From CAVUBL01 sp963739795 (GTDB taxonomy: Bacteria > Acidobacteriota > Thermoanaerobaculia > Multivoradales > DATKCC01): DNA of 64,000 bases. The DNA lies in assembly GCA_963739795.1 (NCBI GenBank), contig CAVUBL010000021.1, positions 1 through 64,000 of the forward strand, written 5' to 3'. Under the pieces are notes generated by a model. It ran no database searches and was not told the DNA's origin. It was given only the letters and a program-made list of their open reading frames with translations. Each line of letters begins with the position of its first letter. Positions within the stretch are counted from its first letter, which is position 1. The position numbers and the translations under genes are program-made. Shown piece by piece: positions 48,654 to 58,577 of this stretch.

Positions 48654-51600
48654 ATGCCCAGACAGTCTCGGCGGTGGCTCGGTCCTGCGAGCCTTCTCGG
48701 CCTCGCTCTGTTCGCCGTCGCACCGGCGGCCGCGGACGTCGATCTCAACGACGCCTGCGTTGACACCGGGGCGGTGATCCGCTGCACCTTCCTGAGCAGC
48801 GACCTGTACCTCTCGACCGACTACCTGGAGGAGCTGGCGAAGCAGATCGTCGCCGCGTCCTCGACGCCCGGGCGCCCCGTCGCCGACGACACGCCGGCGA
48901 TCATCGAGGCCTGGGGCGGCTATGGAGGCTCGGGCCACGAGAAGCATTTCGTCGTCCCCCTCTGTGATTCCGGCGTTGGCGGTTCCGGAGGCTACGCCCG
49001 GACCGCGACCACCCTGGGCGAGCTGAAGGCGACTGCTCCCGATCTCTTCATCTACGTCGGGCAGAGAGGTGGAACTGGGGTGGACAGTGAGGGGGGCGGG
49101 GGCGGAGCGGCGACCCTGGTGCTGGGCCAGCCCCTGCCGTTCGACGAGATTCCCGGGATCCCCGATCCGGCCTCGATGCAGGCGTTCGTCATCGCCGGGG
49201 GCGGCGGGGGTGGCGGGGGGTGCGTCAAGAAACTGGCGGACTCCGGGGACGGAGGCATGGGCGCCGTTGCCATCCCCACGGTCCTCGGAGACGTGAGCGC
49301 CACCGGAGAGGACGGAAGCACACCACCCGACATCATCGGCACCTCGGACCGGGGGCATTTCGGCGAAGGGGGCAACGGCGATCTCGCGGGGACCGGCGGC
49401 AGCAGGGGCTCCCGCTGCAGCCCTTCGGATCGCGGGACCGAATACGACGGATGCGCCGCGGGCTATGACGGCGTGGGCGGCTGGGGAGGGTACTTCTTCC
49501 CGGACGATTCGGCCCGCTGGTTCGACACCTCGTTCGATCCGCTCCTCGGCTATCTGTACGGGCACGGGGGCGACTACGGCTGGCCGCTGGGCGGAGGCGG
49601 AGGCGGAGGCTACGGAGGGGGCGGCGGCGGCGGGAGCTACGACACCCTGGGGGGCCAACCCTGCTGGCAGCTCCGCGACGGAGACTGCAGCCCGGCCTTT
49701 GCCAGCGGCGGCGGCGGCGGCGGGAGCTGGGCCCGCCAGGCCACCGTGAGCGACAAGGACTACGGCCTGCTGGGTCAGTACGGGCAACTGCACGTCAACG
49801 GGTTCAGCGGCTCCGTCGTAGTGTCCATCATCGTCTCTCCGACCTTCAAGGCGGATCTCCAGGTGAGCGTGGACGACGGAGTGGCCGAGGTGCACCCCGG
49901 CGGCTCCCTGACCTACACCCTGGTGGCGAGCAACCAGGGCCCGATGGACGCGAAGAACGTCCTGGTGGAGGACACGTTCCCGGACTACCTGACCTGCACC
50001 TGGACCAGCGTCTCCTCGGGCGGGGCCTCGGACAACGAGCCGTCCGGCAGCGGGCTGATCTCGGACCTTGTGAACCTGCCCGTGAGCTCGTCGGTCACCT
50101 ACACCCTCGACTGCGGCTTCGCGTCCATTCCCGAAACGGCCGAGACGATCGTCAACCGGGCCTTGCTGGGCAACACGATCCCCGACCCCGACCCGAGCAA
50201 CAACACCGCCTCCGACAGCACCACCATCGTGCGCATCGCCGAGCTGTCGGTGGACAAGGAAGTGACCTCGGGGCCGACCGCGGTCCCGGGCGAGGACACC
50301 ATCACCTACCAGGTCACGGTCGACAACGACGGTCCCGAGGACGATCCACTGGTGCCGTTCTCCGATCCGTTCCCGGCCGTCCTCGACTGCGCGTGGACCG
50401 CGCAGGCCCAGCATGGCGCGCTGCTCGACGGCGAGGACACCGCCCAGGGGACCGGCCCCATCGACGAGGCCTTGTTCCTCCCCGTCGCCTCGAGCGTCAC
50501 GTTCCAGGCCCAGTGCACGATCGATCCCACCGCTCCCCCCGGTCCGCTAACCAACACGGCCACCATCTCCCCCCTCTCGGAGGACCCCAGCCCGGACGAC
50601 CACGCGAGCAGCGCGACCGTGATGCTGGAGCCCAAGGCGGGCCTGGTGGGGAGCCTGGACGACGGAGTGACCGCGGTCGAGCCCGGGGAGGACGTGGTCT
50701 ACACGATGTCGGTGACCAATCCGGGTCCCAGTCCTTCTTCCCAGACCTTGATCATGGATGACTTCCCCGTGCAGGCCGACTGCAGTTGGACCAGCCAGGG
50801 CACCGGAGGCGCCACGGGGTTCTCGGACGGGTTCTTCGCGCTCAACCAAGTCGTCAGCCTGCCCGTCGGTGCCTCGGTGACCTACGTGGCCACCTGCGAG
50901 GTCGACGTCGGCGCCTCCGGCACCCTGGACCACTTCTTCATGTTCTCCGCGGCGGGCTTCGACGGGGAGGGGGTTCTCCAGGACAGCGACACCATCGTGT
51001 CGTCCCTGGCCGATCTCTCCGCCCGGGTCGAGGGCCTCGAGGCCACGAGCCTGCCGCCCGAGGTCCCCTTCACCTATCAAGTGGTCTTCGAGAACACCGG
51101 TCCCGACGACTCGCCCGGGTCCACGATCGACGCGTCCCTGGGGGGCACCGTCGACTGCGAGTGGACGGCCACGGGGCAGGGCGGCGCCAGCGGATTCTCC
51201 GCGACGGGTACCGGCGCCGTCATGGAGACCGTGAACCTCCCCGCGGGCGCCCGCATCACCGTCTCCACCACCTGCACCTTCGGGTCCACCCAGCCGGCGA
51301 CGACCGTCGACCTCTCGGCCGCGGCGAGCGGACCGGTCACCGACCCGGTGCCGTCGAACAACATGGTCACGGTGCCGATCGTCGTCCGGAAGATCCCGGT
51401 CGACCTGGCGGCGAACAACGCGGCGATCTCGTCCGACCCGGTGAGCCCCGGGCAGGCGTTCGAGATCGCCTTCGACGTCCTCGTGGCCGACGTCGACGAG
51501 CTCCCGATCGATCCCACAGTCACCGACAGCTATCCAAGCTCCCTGCAGTGCACCTGGGCTCTCGAGCCGCAACCGGGGGTGACGGGGACGATGGCGGGGA

Positions 51601-54563
51601 CCGGACCCATCGACGAGACCCTGCACGTGGAGTTCCCGGCCGGGCCCCTGGCCATGGCGACGTACCGGCTGACCTGCCGGCTCGACCCTTCCGCGACCGG
51701 CACGCTCACCTACTCCGCGTCGATCGGCGACGCTCTCGTCGAGGACGGCGATCCCACGAACGACAAGACCTCGGCCTCCGCCGCCATCGCGCCGCAGGCG
51801 GACCTCTCGGTGACCCTCGACGACGGTGCGGCCTCGGCGCCCGCCGGTGGCGGCGTCACCTACACCCTCGTGGTGGCGAACGCCGGCCCGGGCACTGACC
51901 CGGCCGCCGTCGTCGCCGCTGCGCCGCCGGCGGACCTCTCCTGCTCCTGGTTCAGCGTCGCGTCCGGAGGGGCGAGTGGCGGCTCGACCGGCTCCGGCAA
52001 CTTGGCCGACACCCTGAACTTGCCACCCGGCTCCTCCGTGACCTACACGCTCACCTGCGCGGTCGGCGCGGACGCTTCCGGATCGGTCACGCTGAGCGCC
52101 GCGGTCCACGGCGGCGTCACCGATCCGAGCTCGGCCAACGACAGCGCCTCGGACACCGATGTCATCGAGCCCCCCACCGCCGATCTCTCCATCACCAAGA
52201 CCGACGGCGTGACCCGGGCCCAGCCGGGCGACTCGGTGACCTACATGATCGTCGCCACCAACCAGGGCCCGCACCTGGACCCGGCCGTGGCCGTGACGGA
52301 CACGCTGCCCTCGGCCCTCACCTCCTGCGCCCGGACCAGCGTCGCCGCCGGCGGCGCCACCGGCAACACGAACGGCTCCGGGGACCTCGCCGACGCGCTG
52401 GTGATGCCGGCCGGCAGCTGGGTCACCTACACGATCGTGTGCACCATCGACGGTGCCGCTTCCGGTACGTTGGCGAACACCGCGACGATCTCGGGTTCCG
52501 GAGGGGATCCCGACCCGACCAACGACAGCGCCACCGACGACGACACCGTGCTCAGCCCGGTGGCCGAGCTCTCGATCACCAAGTCCGACGGCCTGACCGC
52601 CGCCCACGCCGGAGATCCGATCGCCTACACCCTCGTCGCCGCCAACGCCGGGCCGAGCGCCGACACGGCGACCCTGGTGGACACCCTGCCGGGCGAGCTG
52701 ACCGGCTGCACGTGGACCGCCGCGTTCGCCGGCGGCGCCAGCGGCAACGCGAGCGGCTCCGGGAGCCTGAACGAGTCCCTGGCCCTGCCGGCTGGCAGCT
52801 CGGTCACGTACACGGTGGACTGCACCATCGACCCCGCCGCCACCGGCACGCTGGTCAACACCGCGACGATCACCGGCACCGTCGGCGAAGGCGACGAGGC
52901 CAACAACACCGCCACCGACGACGACACGGTCCTCGACCCCGTGGCCGATCTGACGATCACCAACTCGGACCACCGGACCACCGCGTACCCGGGCGCCTCC
53001 GCGACCTACTTCATCGTGGCGCGGAACCTGGGCCCCGATCCGGCCTACGGCGCCACGGTGACCGACACCCTTCCCGCGGAGCTGACCTGTACCTGGACCG
53101 CCGCCCCGAGCGGTGGGGCCCAGGGAGCGACGACCGGCTCCGGGAACCTCGCGGAGGTCGTCGACCTGCCGGCCGGAGCGCAGATGCTCTACACCGTCGT
53201 CTGCACGGTGGCCGCCGACGCCACGGGCACCCTCATCCACACCGCCTCGGTCTCGAGCGCCGCGACCGACCCGGAGCCGGGCAACGACCAGGCCACCGAC
53301 ACCACTCGCATCCTCACCGCCGACCTGGAGGTCGAGAAGACCGCACCGGCCGCCGCCACGCCGGGAGAGTCTGTCGTCTACACCGTGGTCGTGACCAACC
53401 ACGGCCCGGACGGAGATCCCGGGGCGCGGGTGCTCGACACGCCCCCGGGGAGCAGCTCCTGCACCTGGACCGCCGCGGCCCAGGGCGGTGCCTCCGGTGC
53501 TCTGTCGGGCAGCGCTCCCCTGAACCAGGTGATCGACCTGCCGGCCGGCGCCTCGATGACCTACAGCCTGACCTGCCCCATCGCCCCCACCGCCGGCGCC
53601 GCCCTGGTCAACACCGCGTCCGTGGACCCGCTCGTGTACGACCCCGAGCCCGGCAACGATACGGACACGGCCACGGTCGACCTCGGGCCGACGGCCGACC
53701 TCTCGGTGACCAAGACCGACCACGTCTCTGCGGCGGACCCCGGGGGCAGCGTGACCTACGCCGTCGCCGTGGCCAACGCCGGCCCGAGCGCCGATCCGGC
53801 CGCTCGGATCCAGGACCCCATGGGAACGGGCCTCACCTGCTCCTGGACGAGCCAGGCCACCGGCGGCGCCTCCGGGGCCGGGAGCGGCAGCGGTTCGCTC
53901 GACGAGAGCGTCTCCATGCCGGCGGGGAGCGCGGTCTACTACACGATCACCTGTGCCGTCGACCCGAGCGCCGACGGCACGCTGGTGAACACCGCCTGGG
54001 TCACCGCGTCGATCCCGGACCCCGAGTCCGCCAACAACACGGCGACCGACGACGACACGGCGGTCTCGCCCGAGGCCGACCTCGCGATCACCAAGACCGA
54101 CGGGCTCAGCCAGATCGTCGCGGGATCACCCGTCCACTACACGATCGAGGTGCGCAACAACGGACCCGACGGCGACCCTGCCGTCCGCGTGACCGACAGC
54201 CTCAGCGGCGCCCTCCAGTGCACCTGGGAGAGCGTCGCCTCCGGCGGCGCGGCGGGATCGGCCGGCGCCGGGAGCGGAAGCATCGAGGAGGCTCTCTCCA
54301 TGCCGGCCGGAGCGTCCGTCGTCTACACGCTGACCTGCGACGTCGACCCGACCGCTTCCGGACGGCTCGCCAACTCGGCCCGCGTGGCGGGCAGTCGGCC
54401 GGACCCCGATCCGACGAACAACGTCGCCACCGACCGGGACACGGAGCTGCTGGCGCCCGCGAAGAGCCCCGTGGAGATTCCGGTCGACACGCCCCTCGCC
54501 CTGATCCTCCTGGCCGGTGCGCTCGGGACCCTGGGGTGGTGGCGGCTGTCGGTCCCGCGGTGA
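48654..54563 (+). CDS. Giant secreted protein: Gly-rich domain, twelve DUF11 repeats, C-terminal anchor
   Basis: A 1969-residue protein. Signal peptide (about 1-28), then an N-terminal region with glycine-rich runs (GYGGSGHEKHF, GGGGGGGGCVKK, GGGGYGGGGGGGSYD, about 80-380) resembling animal ALK-type glycine-rich domains. About twelve DUF11 (conserved repeat) units follow from residue 400, each 115-125 residues, opening ADLxVxxxDG..PGxxVxYTxxVxN and closing with PDPxxxNNxAxDxxT. The tail is IPVDTPLALILLAGALGTLG plus WWRLSVPR, an IPTL-CTERM-like sorting signal. A long surface stalk or adhesin is likely. The ATG at 48654 lacks a close ribosome-binding site. Long open frames on the opposite strand are by-products. 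Confidence 0.85.
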   Translation: MPRQSRRWLGPASLLGLALFAVAPAAADVDLNDACVDTGAVIRCTFLSSDLYLSTDYLEELAKQIVAASSTPGRPVADDTPAIIEAWGGYGGSGHEKHFVVPLCDSGVGGSGGYARTATTLGELKATAPDLFIYVGQRGGTGVDSEGGGGGAATLVLGQPLPFDEIPGIPDPASMQAFVIAGGGGGGGGCVKKLADSGDGGMGAVAIPTVLGDVSATGEDGSTPPDIIGTSDRGHFGEGGNGDLAGTGGSRGSRCSPSDRGTEYDGCAAGYDGVGGWGGYFFPDDSARWFDTSFDPLLGYLYGHGGDYGWPLGGGGGGGYGGGGGGGSYDTLGGQPCWQLRDGDCSPAFASGGGGGGSWARQATVSDKDYGLLGQYGQLHVNGFSGSVVVSIIVSPTFKADLQVSVDDGVAEVHPGGSLTYTLVASNQGPMDAKNVLVEDTFPDYLTCTWTSVSSGGASDNEPSGSGLISDLVNLPVSSSVTYTLDCGFASIPETAETIVNRALLGNTIPDPDPSNNTASDSTTIVRIAELSVDKEVTSGPTAVPGEDTITYQVTVDNDGPEDDPLVPFSDPFPAVLDCAWTAQAQHGALLDGEDTAQGTGPIDEALFLPVASSVTFQAQCTIDPTAPPGPLTNTATISPLSEDPSPDDHASSATVMLEPKAGLVGSLDDGVTAVEPGEDVVYTMSVTNPGPSPSSQTLIMDDFPVQADCSWTSQGTGGATGFSDGFFALNQVVSLPVGASVTYVATCEVDVGASGTLDHFFMFSAAGFDGEGVLQDSDTIVSSLADLSARVEGLEATSLPPEVPFTYQVVFENTGPDDSPGSTIDASLGGTVDCEWTATGQGGASGFSATGTGAVMETVNLPAGARITVSTTCTFGSTQPATTVDLSAAASGPVTDPVPSNNMVTVPIVVRKIPVDLAANNAAISSDPVSPGQAFEIAFDVLVADVDELPIDPTVTDSYPSSLQCTWALEPQPGVTGTMAGTGPIDETLHVEFPAGPLAMATYRLTCRLDPSATGTLTYSASIGDALVEDGDPTNDKTSASAAIAPQADLSVTLDDGAASAPAGGGVTYTLVVANAGPGTDPAAVVAAAPPADLSCSWFSVASGGASGGSTGSGNLADTLNLPPGSSVTYTLTCAVGADASGSVTLSAAVHGGVTDPSSANDSASDTDVIEPPTADLSITKTDGVTRAQPGDSVTYMIVATNQGPHLDPAVAVTDTLPSALTSCARTSVAAGGATGNTNGSGDLADALVMPAGSWVTYTIVCTIDGAASGTLANTATISGSGGDPDPTNDSATDDDTVLSPVAELSITKSDGLTAAHAGDPIAYTLVAANAGPSADTATLVDTLPGELTGCTWTAAFAGGASGNASGSGSLNESLALPAGSSVTYTVDCTIDPAATGTLVNTATITGTVGEGDEANNTATDDDTVLDPVADLTITNSDHRTTAYPGASATYFIVARNLGPDPAYGATVTDTLPAELTCTWTAAPSGGAQGATTGSGNLAEVVDLPAGAQMLYTVVCTVAADATGTLIHTASVSSAATDPEPGNDQATDTTRILTADLEVEKTAPAAATPGESVVYTVVVTNHGPDGDPGARVLDTPPGSSSCTWTAAAQGGASGALSGSAPLNQVIDLPAGASMTYSLTCPIAPTAGAALVNTASVDPLVYDPEPGNDTDTATVDLGPTADLSVTKTDHVSAADPGGSVTYAVAVANAGPSADPAARIQDPMGTGLTCSWTSQATGGASGAGSGSGSLDESVSMPAGSAVYYTITCAVDPSADGTLVNTAWVTASIPDPESANNTATDDDTAVSPEADLAITKTDGLSQIVAGSPVHYTIEVRNNGPDGDPAVRVTDSLSGALQCTWESVASGGAAGSAGAGSGSIEEALSMPAGASVVYTLTCDVDPTASGRLANSARVAGSRPDPDPTNNVATDRDTELLAPAKSPVEIPVDTPLALILLAGALGTLGWWRLSVPR

Positions 54564-54915
54564 AAGCTCGCTCGGCCGCGTAAGGGCGGCTCTGGAGCTC
54601 CGCGCCTCTCCGCATCCCATCTGACCCCCTACGGCCCTTACACCTGAACCGAGGCTCACACCTCCGCGCGAACGCCCCGGCCCCGCCCCTCCCGCTTGGT
54701 GCCTGTCTGCAACTCGGGTGGCACCTCTCCGCAAATGAGTGGCACCTCTCCGCTGTCACTTGAAGCTTGACAGACCACTAGCGAGAGCCTGAGGAGCGCC
54801 CCTTCCACTCCCTGTGGAAATGGCGGAAGGGTGCGGGCGCCGTCCCATGGGCCGTAGCAGGTCCACCCGCGACGATCAGGCCGAAGGTATCCAGCCTAGT
54901 CCGCGGGCCAACTCG
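54564..54915. other. Repeat-bearing region after the DUF11 gene
   Basis: No gene. It holds a partial family B copy at about 54645-54735 (CACACCTCCGCGCGAACGCC, then CTGCAACTCGGGTGGCACCT) with REP-like motifs at 54717 and 54739, and an isolated element-end motif CAGACCACTAGCG at 54771-54783. Confidence 0.5.
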
Positions 54916-55272
54916 TCAGTGGCAGCAGGTGCAGCGACAGGACAGGCCCCGCAGGTCGAAGTACCAGGAGAGCAGGTACCCGCCGTTGTCCTGGCAGTAG
55001 CCGGTGCACGCGGCCTCGCAGTCCTCGGCGATCGGGAAGATGAGGTAGGTCGTAGAGAACTCGTGCTCGCCTGGCCCGCACTTGAGCGGCTTGGCCTGTT
55101 CGATCGGCGCGGGTTCCAGCTGGATCGGCGCGGCCGCTGGTACGCTCTGCGGCGCGACGGCGGACGACTCCGCGACCGGCGGGTTCGGCGTCTGGGCCGT
55201 AGCCGGGAGGGCGGTCAGGGCCAACGTGGCGAACAGTGCGAGAACGGTCGTCCAGAGCGTCGACTTCGACAT
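54916..55272 (-). CDS. Small secreted Cys-rich protein
   Basis: A 118-residue precursor with a signal peptide (TVLALFATLALTALPATAQ), a Pro/Ala/Val-rich linker and a C-terminal domain with eight cysteines (PLKCGPGEHEF, EDCEAACTGYCQDNGG, LSCRCTCCH). The clustering suggests disulfides or metal binding. No family recognised. AAGGAG lies eight bases before the ATG. It is divergent from nothing and stands between a repeat region and the hydrolase gene. Confidence 0.65.
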   Translation of the reverse strand: MSKSTLWTTVLALFATLALTALPATAQTPNPPVAESSAVAPQSVPAAAPIQLEPAPIEQAKPLKCGPGEHEFSTTYLIFPIAEDCEAACTGYCQDNGGYLLSWYFDLRGLSCRCTCCH

Positions 55273-55451
55273 GGCGTCTCCTTCAGGGTTCGTACACCAT
55301 AGAAACTGCGCAAGACTCTTGATGTCATGGTGCGCACGACGCCACGATTTCGGACAGCCCGATCGATCGACGGGCTCCTTTCCGTGACGCCGCCCGTCGG
55401 CGGTCCCTGGTCCGCGCCGCGGACTCTACGCCATCGACCTGGCTGGATCGT

Positions 55452-56888
55452 TCACCTCCGGCAGAGCAGCGCGATCGGCTCGGCCGCTCCACCGAGGCCC
55501 GGGTCGATCTCCACCTCCAGCCGCCGATACTTGTCGCCGAAGAGGGGCACGGCCTCGCGTTCGACCAGGATTCGGTAGCGGCCTCCGAAGGCTGGATCGA
55601 CACCCTTCCAGGGCGTGACCGTCGGTCCGAGGCGGAGACGGACACGCGCTCCGTCCGGCACCCGGCCGAGGGAATCGGAGACCTGGCAACGGACCGTGAC
55701 GTTCTCGTTGCTGGTCTCGACGAAGTCGCTCCAGTCCATCGCCGCCACCGCCTGGATCGGCAGGGGACGATCCTCGACGATCGCCGCCAGCGCGGCGGCC
55801 GCCCCGGGGTTGTCCCAGAGCCGGGCATGCGGCTCGATTCCGGCGTCCGGGTAGCGGCCGATCGGAACGTGGAAGCGACGGACGTTGCCCCCCTTGAGCC
55901 AGGCCGCAGAAACACGGGGGACCGTCCCGTCGCCGTCGTCCATGCCCGGGTCCAGGCCGTCGATCGTTCGGTGGATCTTCACTCCGCCCTGCGGGTCGAG
56001 GACGGCCTGCCGCAGGGTGTCCGTCCCCCAGCCCGCGAAGACCGCGATCAGAGGCAGGTCGGCCCCGACACCGCCCAGGGTCGGTGACCGCGATCCGAGC
56101 TTGTCGATCGAGGCATCCCTCCGGAGCTTCATGGCGTCCCGCAGCGCGGCCGACGGCGCCAACCGGTCGATCCACCCCGAACGGGTCAGAGGGCTCGACA
56201 CCTCGAGCTCGCCGTTCCCGTCCTGGTCGGGCCCCACCACCAGGCGCGCCCGGTGGTACGTGGCGTCCACGGTGGACTCCGGATCGGGCGGCAGCAGGTC
56301 GAACGCGGCCCACGCGTGACCGACGATCCGCTGCACGTCCTGCTTCGAGGCGAACGGAAAGCCGGTCTCTCCGATCAGCGGCGCGAGCGCATTGAGGGTG
56401 CCGAGCCACGGCACGCCGAAGGCGACCAGGGCGCTGATCCTGTCGCGCATCCGGTCGGGAGCGTTCTCGAGAAACCACCGGACGGCCAGCCCTCCGGTCG
56501 AGTGGCAGATCAAGACCACGGGCCCGCCGGCTTCGAACGCCCGGTCGATCGCCTGCTCGATCCGCTCCAGCACCTGCCCCGGGCGGCCGTCCCAGACCGG
56601 CCTCCGCCAGTCCCAACCGACCCGCTCCAGCAGGGGCCCGGTCACCCCGAGAGGCTTCAGTCGGTCGTAGAGGGCCTGGGCGAACTTGGCCAGGTCCAGG
56701 AAGCCGATCTTCACCTTGGGCAGCGGCCGCCCCGCCACCACGTCGTCGCCGGCGTCCAGATCGTCGGGCCCTGAGAGGCTGGCCACGTTGGGAGGCAGCT
56801 TGACGAACACCCGCTGCCGGCGGTCCGGCCTTTCGCGAAACAGCTCGCTGGCGGGAAAGCCTGGAACGAAGACGACGGGGCGCGGCAT
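55452..56888 (-). CDS. LCAT-like alpha/beta hydrolase
   Basis: A 478-residue protein of the lecithin:cholesterol acyltransferase-like alpha/beta hydrolases. The N-terminus VVFVPGFPASELF contains the oxyanion-type loop of the fold. The nucleophile is Ser130 in VVLICHSTGGLAVRWFLENA (HSxGG). GWDWRRPVWDG is another family mark. The likely acidic residue is in MDDGDGTVPRVSA. The His is harder to place, perhaps HVPIGR. The C-terminal 110 residues form a separate beta-rich domain. No signal peptide. It would act as a lipase or acyltransferase; substrate unknown. AAGGAG lies 13 bases before the ATG. Confidence 0.78.
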   Translation of the reverse strand: MPRPVVFVPGFPASELFRERPDRRQRVFVKLPPNVASLSGPDDLDAGDDVVAGRPLPKVKIGFLDLAKFAQALYDRLKPLGVTGPLLERVGWDWRRPVWDGRPGQVLERIEQAIDRAFEAGGPVVLICHSTGGLAVRWFLENAPDRMRDRISALVAFGVPWLGTLNALAPLIGETGFPFASKQDVQRIVGHAWAAFDLLPPDPESTVDATYHRARLVVGPDQDGNGELEVSSPLTRSGWIDRLAPSAALRDAMKLRRDASIDKLGSRSPTLGGVGADLPLIAVFAGWGTDTLRQAVLDPQGGVKIHRTIDGLDPGMDDGDGTVPRVSAAWLKGGNVRRFHVPIGRYPDAGIEPHARLWDNPGAAAALAAIVEDRPLPIQAVAAMDWSDFVETSNENVTVRCQVSDSLGRVPDGARVRLRLGPTVTPWKGVDPAFGGRYRILVEREAVPLFGDKYRRLEVEIDPGLGGAAEPIALLCRR

Positions 56889-57668
56889 GGTGGGTGGGCT
56901 CCTTCCCTCGAAAGGTCGATCGGATGATCCGTTTCCCTACGAGTCTCGACGGACCGCGGGACCATTATTCACTCGCCGACCGCCCTCGTGGGGATCGGAG
57001 CAGGCCCACACCCCGTTTCGCCGCCGCCTTCTTCCCCGCCTGTCTGCAACTCTGTCTGCAACTCGGCTGGCACCTTCCCGCCCTCCTCGCCATCGCCTCC
57101 GCCGACGAGCTTTTCCGACTCCATCAGCGCGCCCTGGAGGCAGAGAGCCTCGGCGAGCTCGGGCTGTAGGACCTTCGACCCCTCACCGCTGCCGTGATCA
57201 AGTCGCAAGGCGGCCATTCTGTGTTGCAAGCGACATGAGCAAGGGTAGAGCGCCGATCTCGAAGGCCGGGAGCTACGCGGAAGCCGGGGAGCTCCGGGAT
57301 CCGGTACTTAGATTCTCGCGCCTCTGGGGCCACCAGGAAGCCCTGGTGCATCACGAACCCGTCGGGAAAGGTCTCGCGCAGAGCCGCCAAGAAGAGGTCG
57401 TCCTCCTCCTCTCTCCGGTTCGTTCGACGACACTTACGCGTCAATACCCCCAACCGGGAGTCAAGCGACCCCTCACGGGTCGCCATCGATACGCAGCCCA
57501 CGAGCTGTGGACAGGGGGTGGACACCCGCGCCGCGAAGACCTCGAGCCCGAACCATGCGGCCTCACGTCCTACGCGTCAAGGCTCTGCCCATTGCCGAGA
57601 CGTTCGATGACCAGAGCCAGTGGTTGACGCTCGATGAGCCTTGCGCGAACGAGGCGGACCGGCGGGGG
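56889..57668. other. Long region without a convincing gene
   Basis: About 780 bases. It contains a REP core with tandem CTGTCTGCAACT units at 57038-57076 (family B copy 4). A minus-strand frame (57124-57525) reads EEEDDLFLAALRETFPDGFV, and a plus-strand frame from 57237 reads MSKGRAPISKAGSYAEAGEL, which vaguely recalls antitoxin N-termini. Neither has support enough to call. Confidence 0.35.
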
Positions 57669-57696
57669 TTGACATCTACCGCAGATGCGATATCTT
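57669..57696 (+). promoter_or_regulatory. Putative promoter of the lipoprotein gene
   Basis: TTGACA at 57669-57674, a 16-base spacer and TATCTT lie 28 bases upstream of the lipoprotein ATG, in a locally AT-richer stretch. Confidence 0.5.
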
Positions 57697-57723
57697 CTCT
57701 CTCAACATACCAGGGAGGCGACC

Positions 57724-58218
57724 ATGTATCGCACCATCTCAATAATTCTCTTGGCGGGAATTATCATCTCTTGTGGGGGTGGCGGAGGCGGTAGCTCTCC
57801 CACGAGTCCTCCACCTCCCACGCTCAATGTGCAGGGATCTTGGGAGGGTATCTGGGTACCTCCCGTAACGGTTTCCATGCGCCTCGATCAGCCACCGGGA
57901 TCGCGAGATGTGACCGGAACTATCTCTGCGCTCGGCTATACGCTCACGATTCGCGGCACCACCAACTTCGAGTCGTACGGTAATGGAACGTTTGTTTGGG
58001 AGGTCACTGATGGTGGGTGCGGATCGTGGACCGGCAGTATGGCTGTCAGCGGCGCGAGCATGCGGGGCCCGAGCAGACTGTCAACGCTCGGCTGCACCAA
58101 TCCCGACACTATCAAGGGCGCCATGATTCTCAGTAAGGTTTCGGCCGTTTCTGCGGGGGGACCGAAAGAGAACGCGATCCCGTTGGAGCAGTTGTTGAGG
58201 ACATTGCGCGGAAAGTAG
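57724..58218 (+). CDS. Putative lipoprotein of unknown function
   Basis: A 164-residue product. The N-terminus TISIILLAGIIISCGGGGGG is a signal with a lipobox-like IISC, then a Gly/Ser/Pro linker. The body (VQGSWEGIWVPPVTVSMRLD, FVWEVTDGGCGSWTGSMAVS) looks like a small beta-barrel or sandwich. GGGAGG precedes the ATG by five bases. Base composition is clearly lower in GC than neighbours, suggesting transfer. The last 25 residues have a different character and may result from lost original 3-prime sequence. Confidence 0.65.
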   Translation: MYRTISIILLAGIIISCGGGGGGSSPTSPPPPTLNVQGSWEGIWVPPVTVSMRLDQPPGSRDVTGTISALGYTLTIRGTTNFESYGNGTFVWEVTDGGCGSWTGSMAVSGASMRGPSRLSTLGCTNPDTIKGAMILSKVSAVSAGGPKENAIPLEQLLRTLRGK

Positions 58219-58424
58219 GGGTAGACCACCTCGTGCTCGAAGCCGGGACCCGAGCATGATGAGTGATGTCGTGGCGCAAACTTTCGCCACCCTGAAGCCG
58301 AGTTGCAGGCGCCTGCGTCGGCGCGCCTTGCGCGGGGCGCGCGGGGACGCCCTCGCGACGGCCGGAGACCTATGCACAAGCTCTGAGCCGTCAGGGCTTC
58401 GGGGCGTCGGGATGGGGACGGCGG

Positions 58425-58539
58425 CCACCTCGAGGTCGTCGATCCCCAGGTACTCTCTGGGGTTGGCCGTGTAGATGGGCAGACCGTTCGCGATCGCGGT
58501 GGCGGAGATCAGAGCGTCGTCGGCACGGGCGGCGGCGGG
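58425..58539 (-). pseudogene. Remnant of a PIN-domain (VapC-like) gene
   Basis: The frame reads ARADDALISATAIANGLPIY then TANPREYLGIDDLEVAAVPI, the last third of a PIN toxin (second Asp cluster and the YTxNPxxF region). There is no N-terminal part; the frame enters from a REP core at 58540-58550. The original stop also seems lost. It is a broken toxin gene. Confidence 0.55.
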
Positions 58540-58550
58540 AGGTGCCAGCC
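58540..58550 (+). repeat. REP core at a deletion junction
   Basis: AGGTGCCAGCC lies exactly between the PIN remnant and the region duplicated from upstream of the thiamine-binding-type gene. Confidence 0.55.
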
Positions 58551-58577
58551 GATCTGCTCCGGAGCCGTGCCGGGTGG

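Noticed and set aside
50547..53723. Very long open frame antisense to the DUF11 gene
   Set aside because: Arises from the high-GC, periodic DUF11 repeats; low-complexity Gly/Arg/Val composition, no domain and no ribosome-binding site.
57124..57627. Possible genes on both strands (EEEDDLFLAAL frame; MSKGRAPISK frame)
   Set aside because: Neither has a convincing start, domain or full length; at most remnants.
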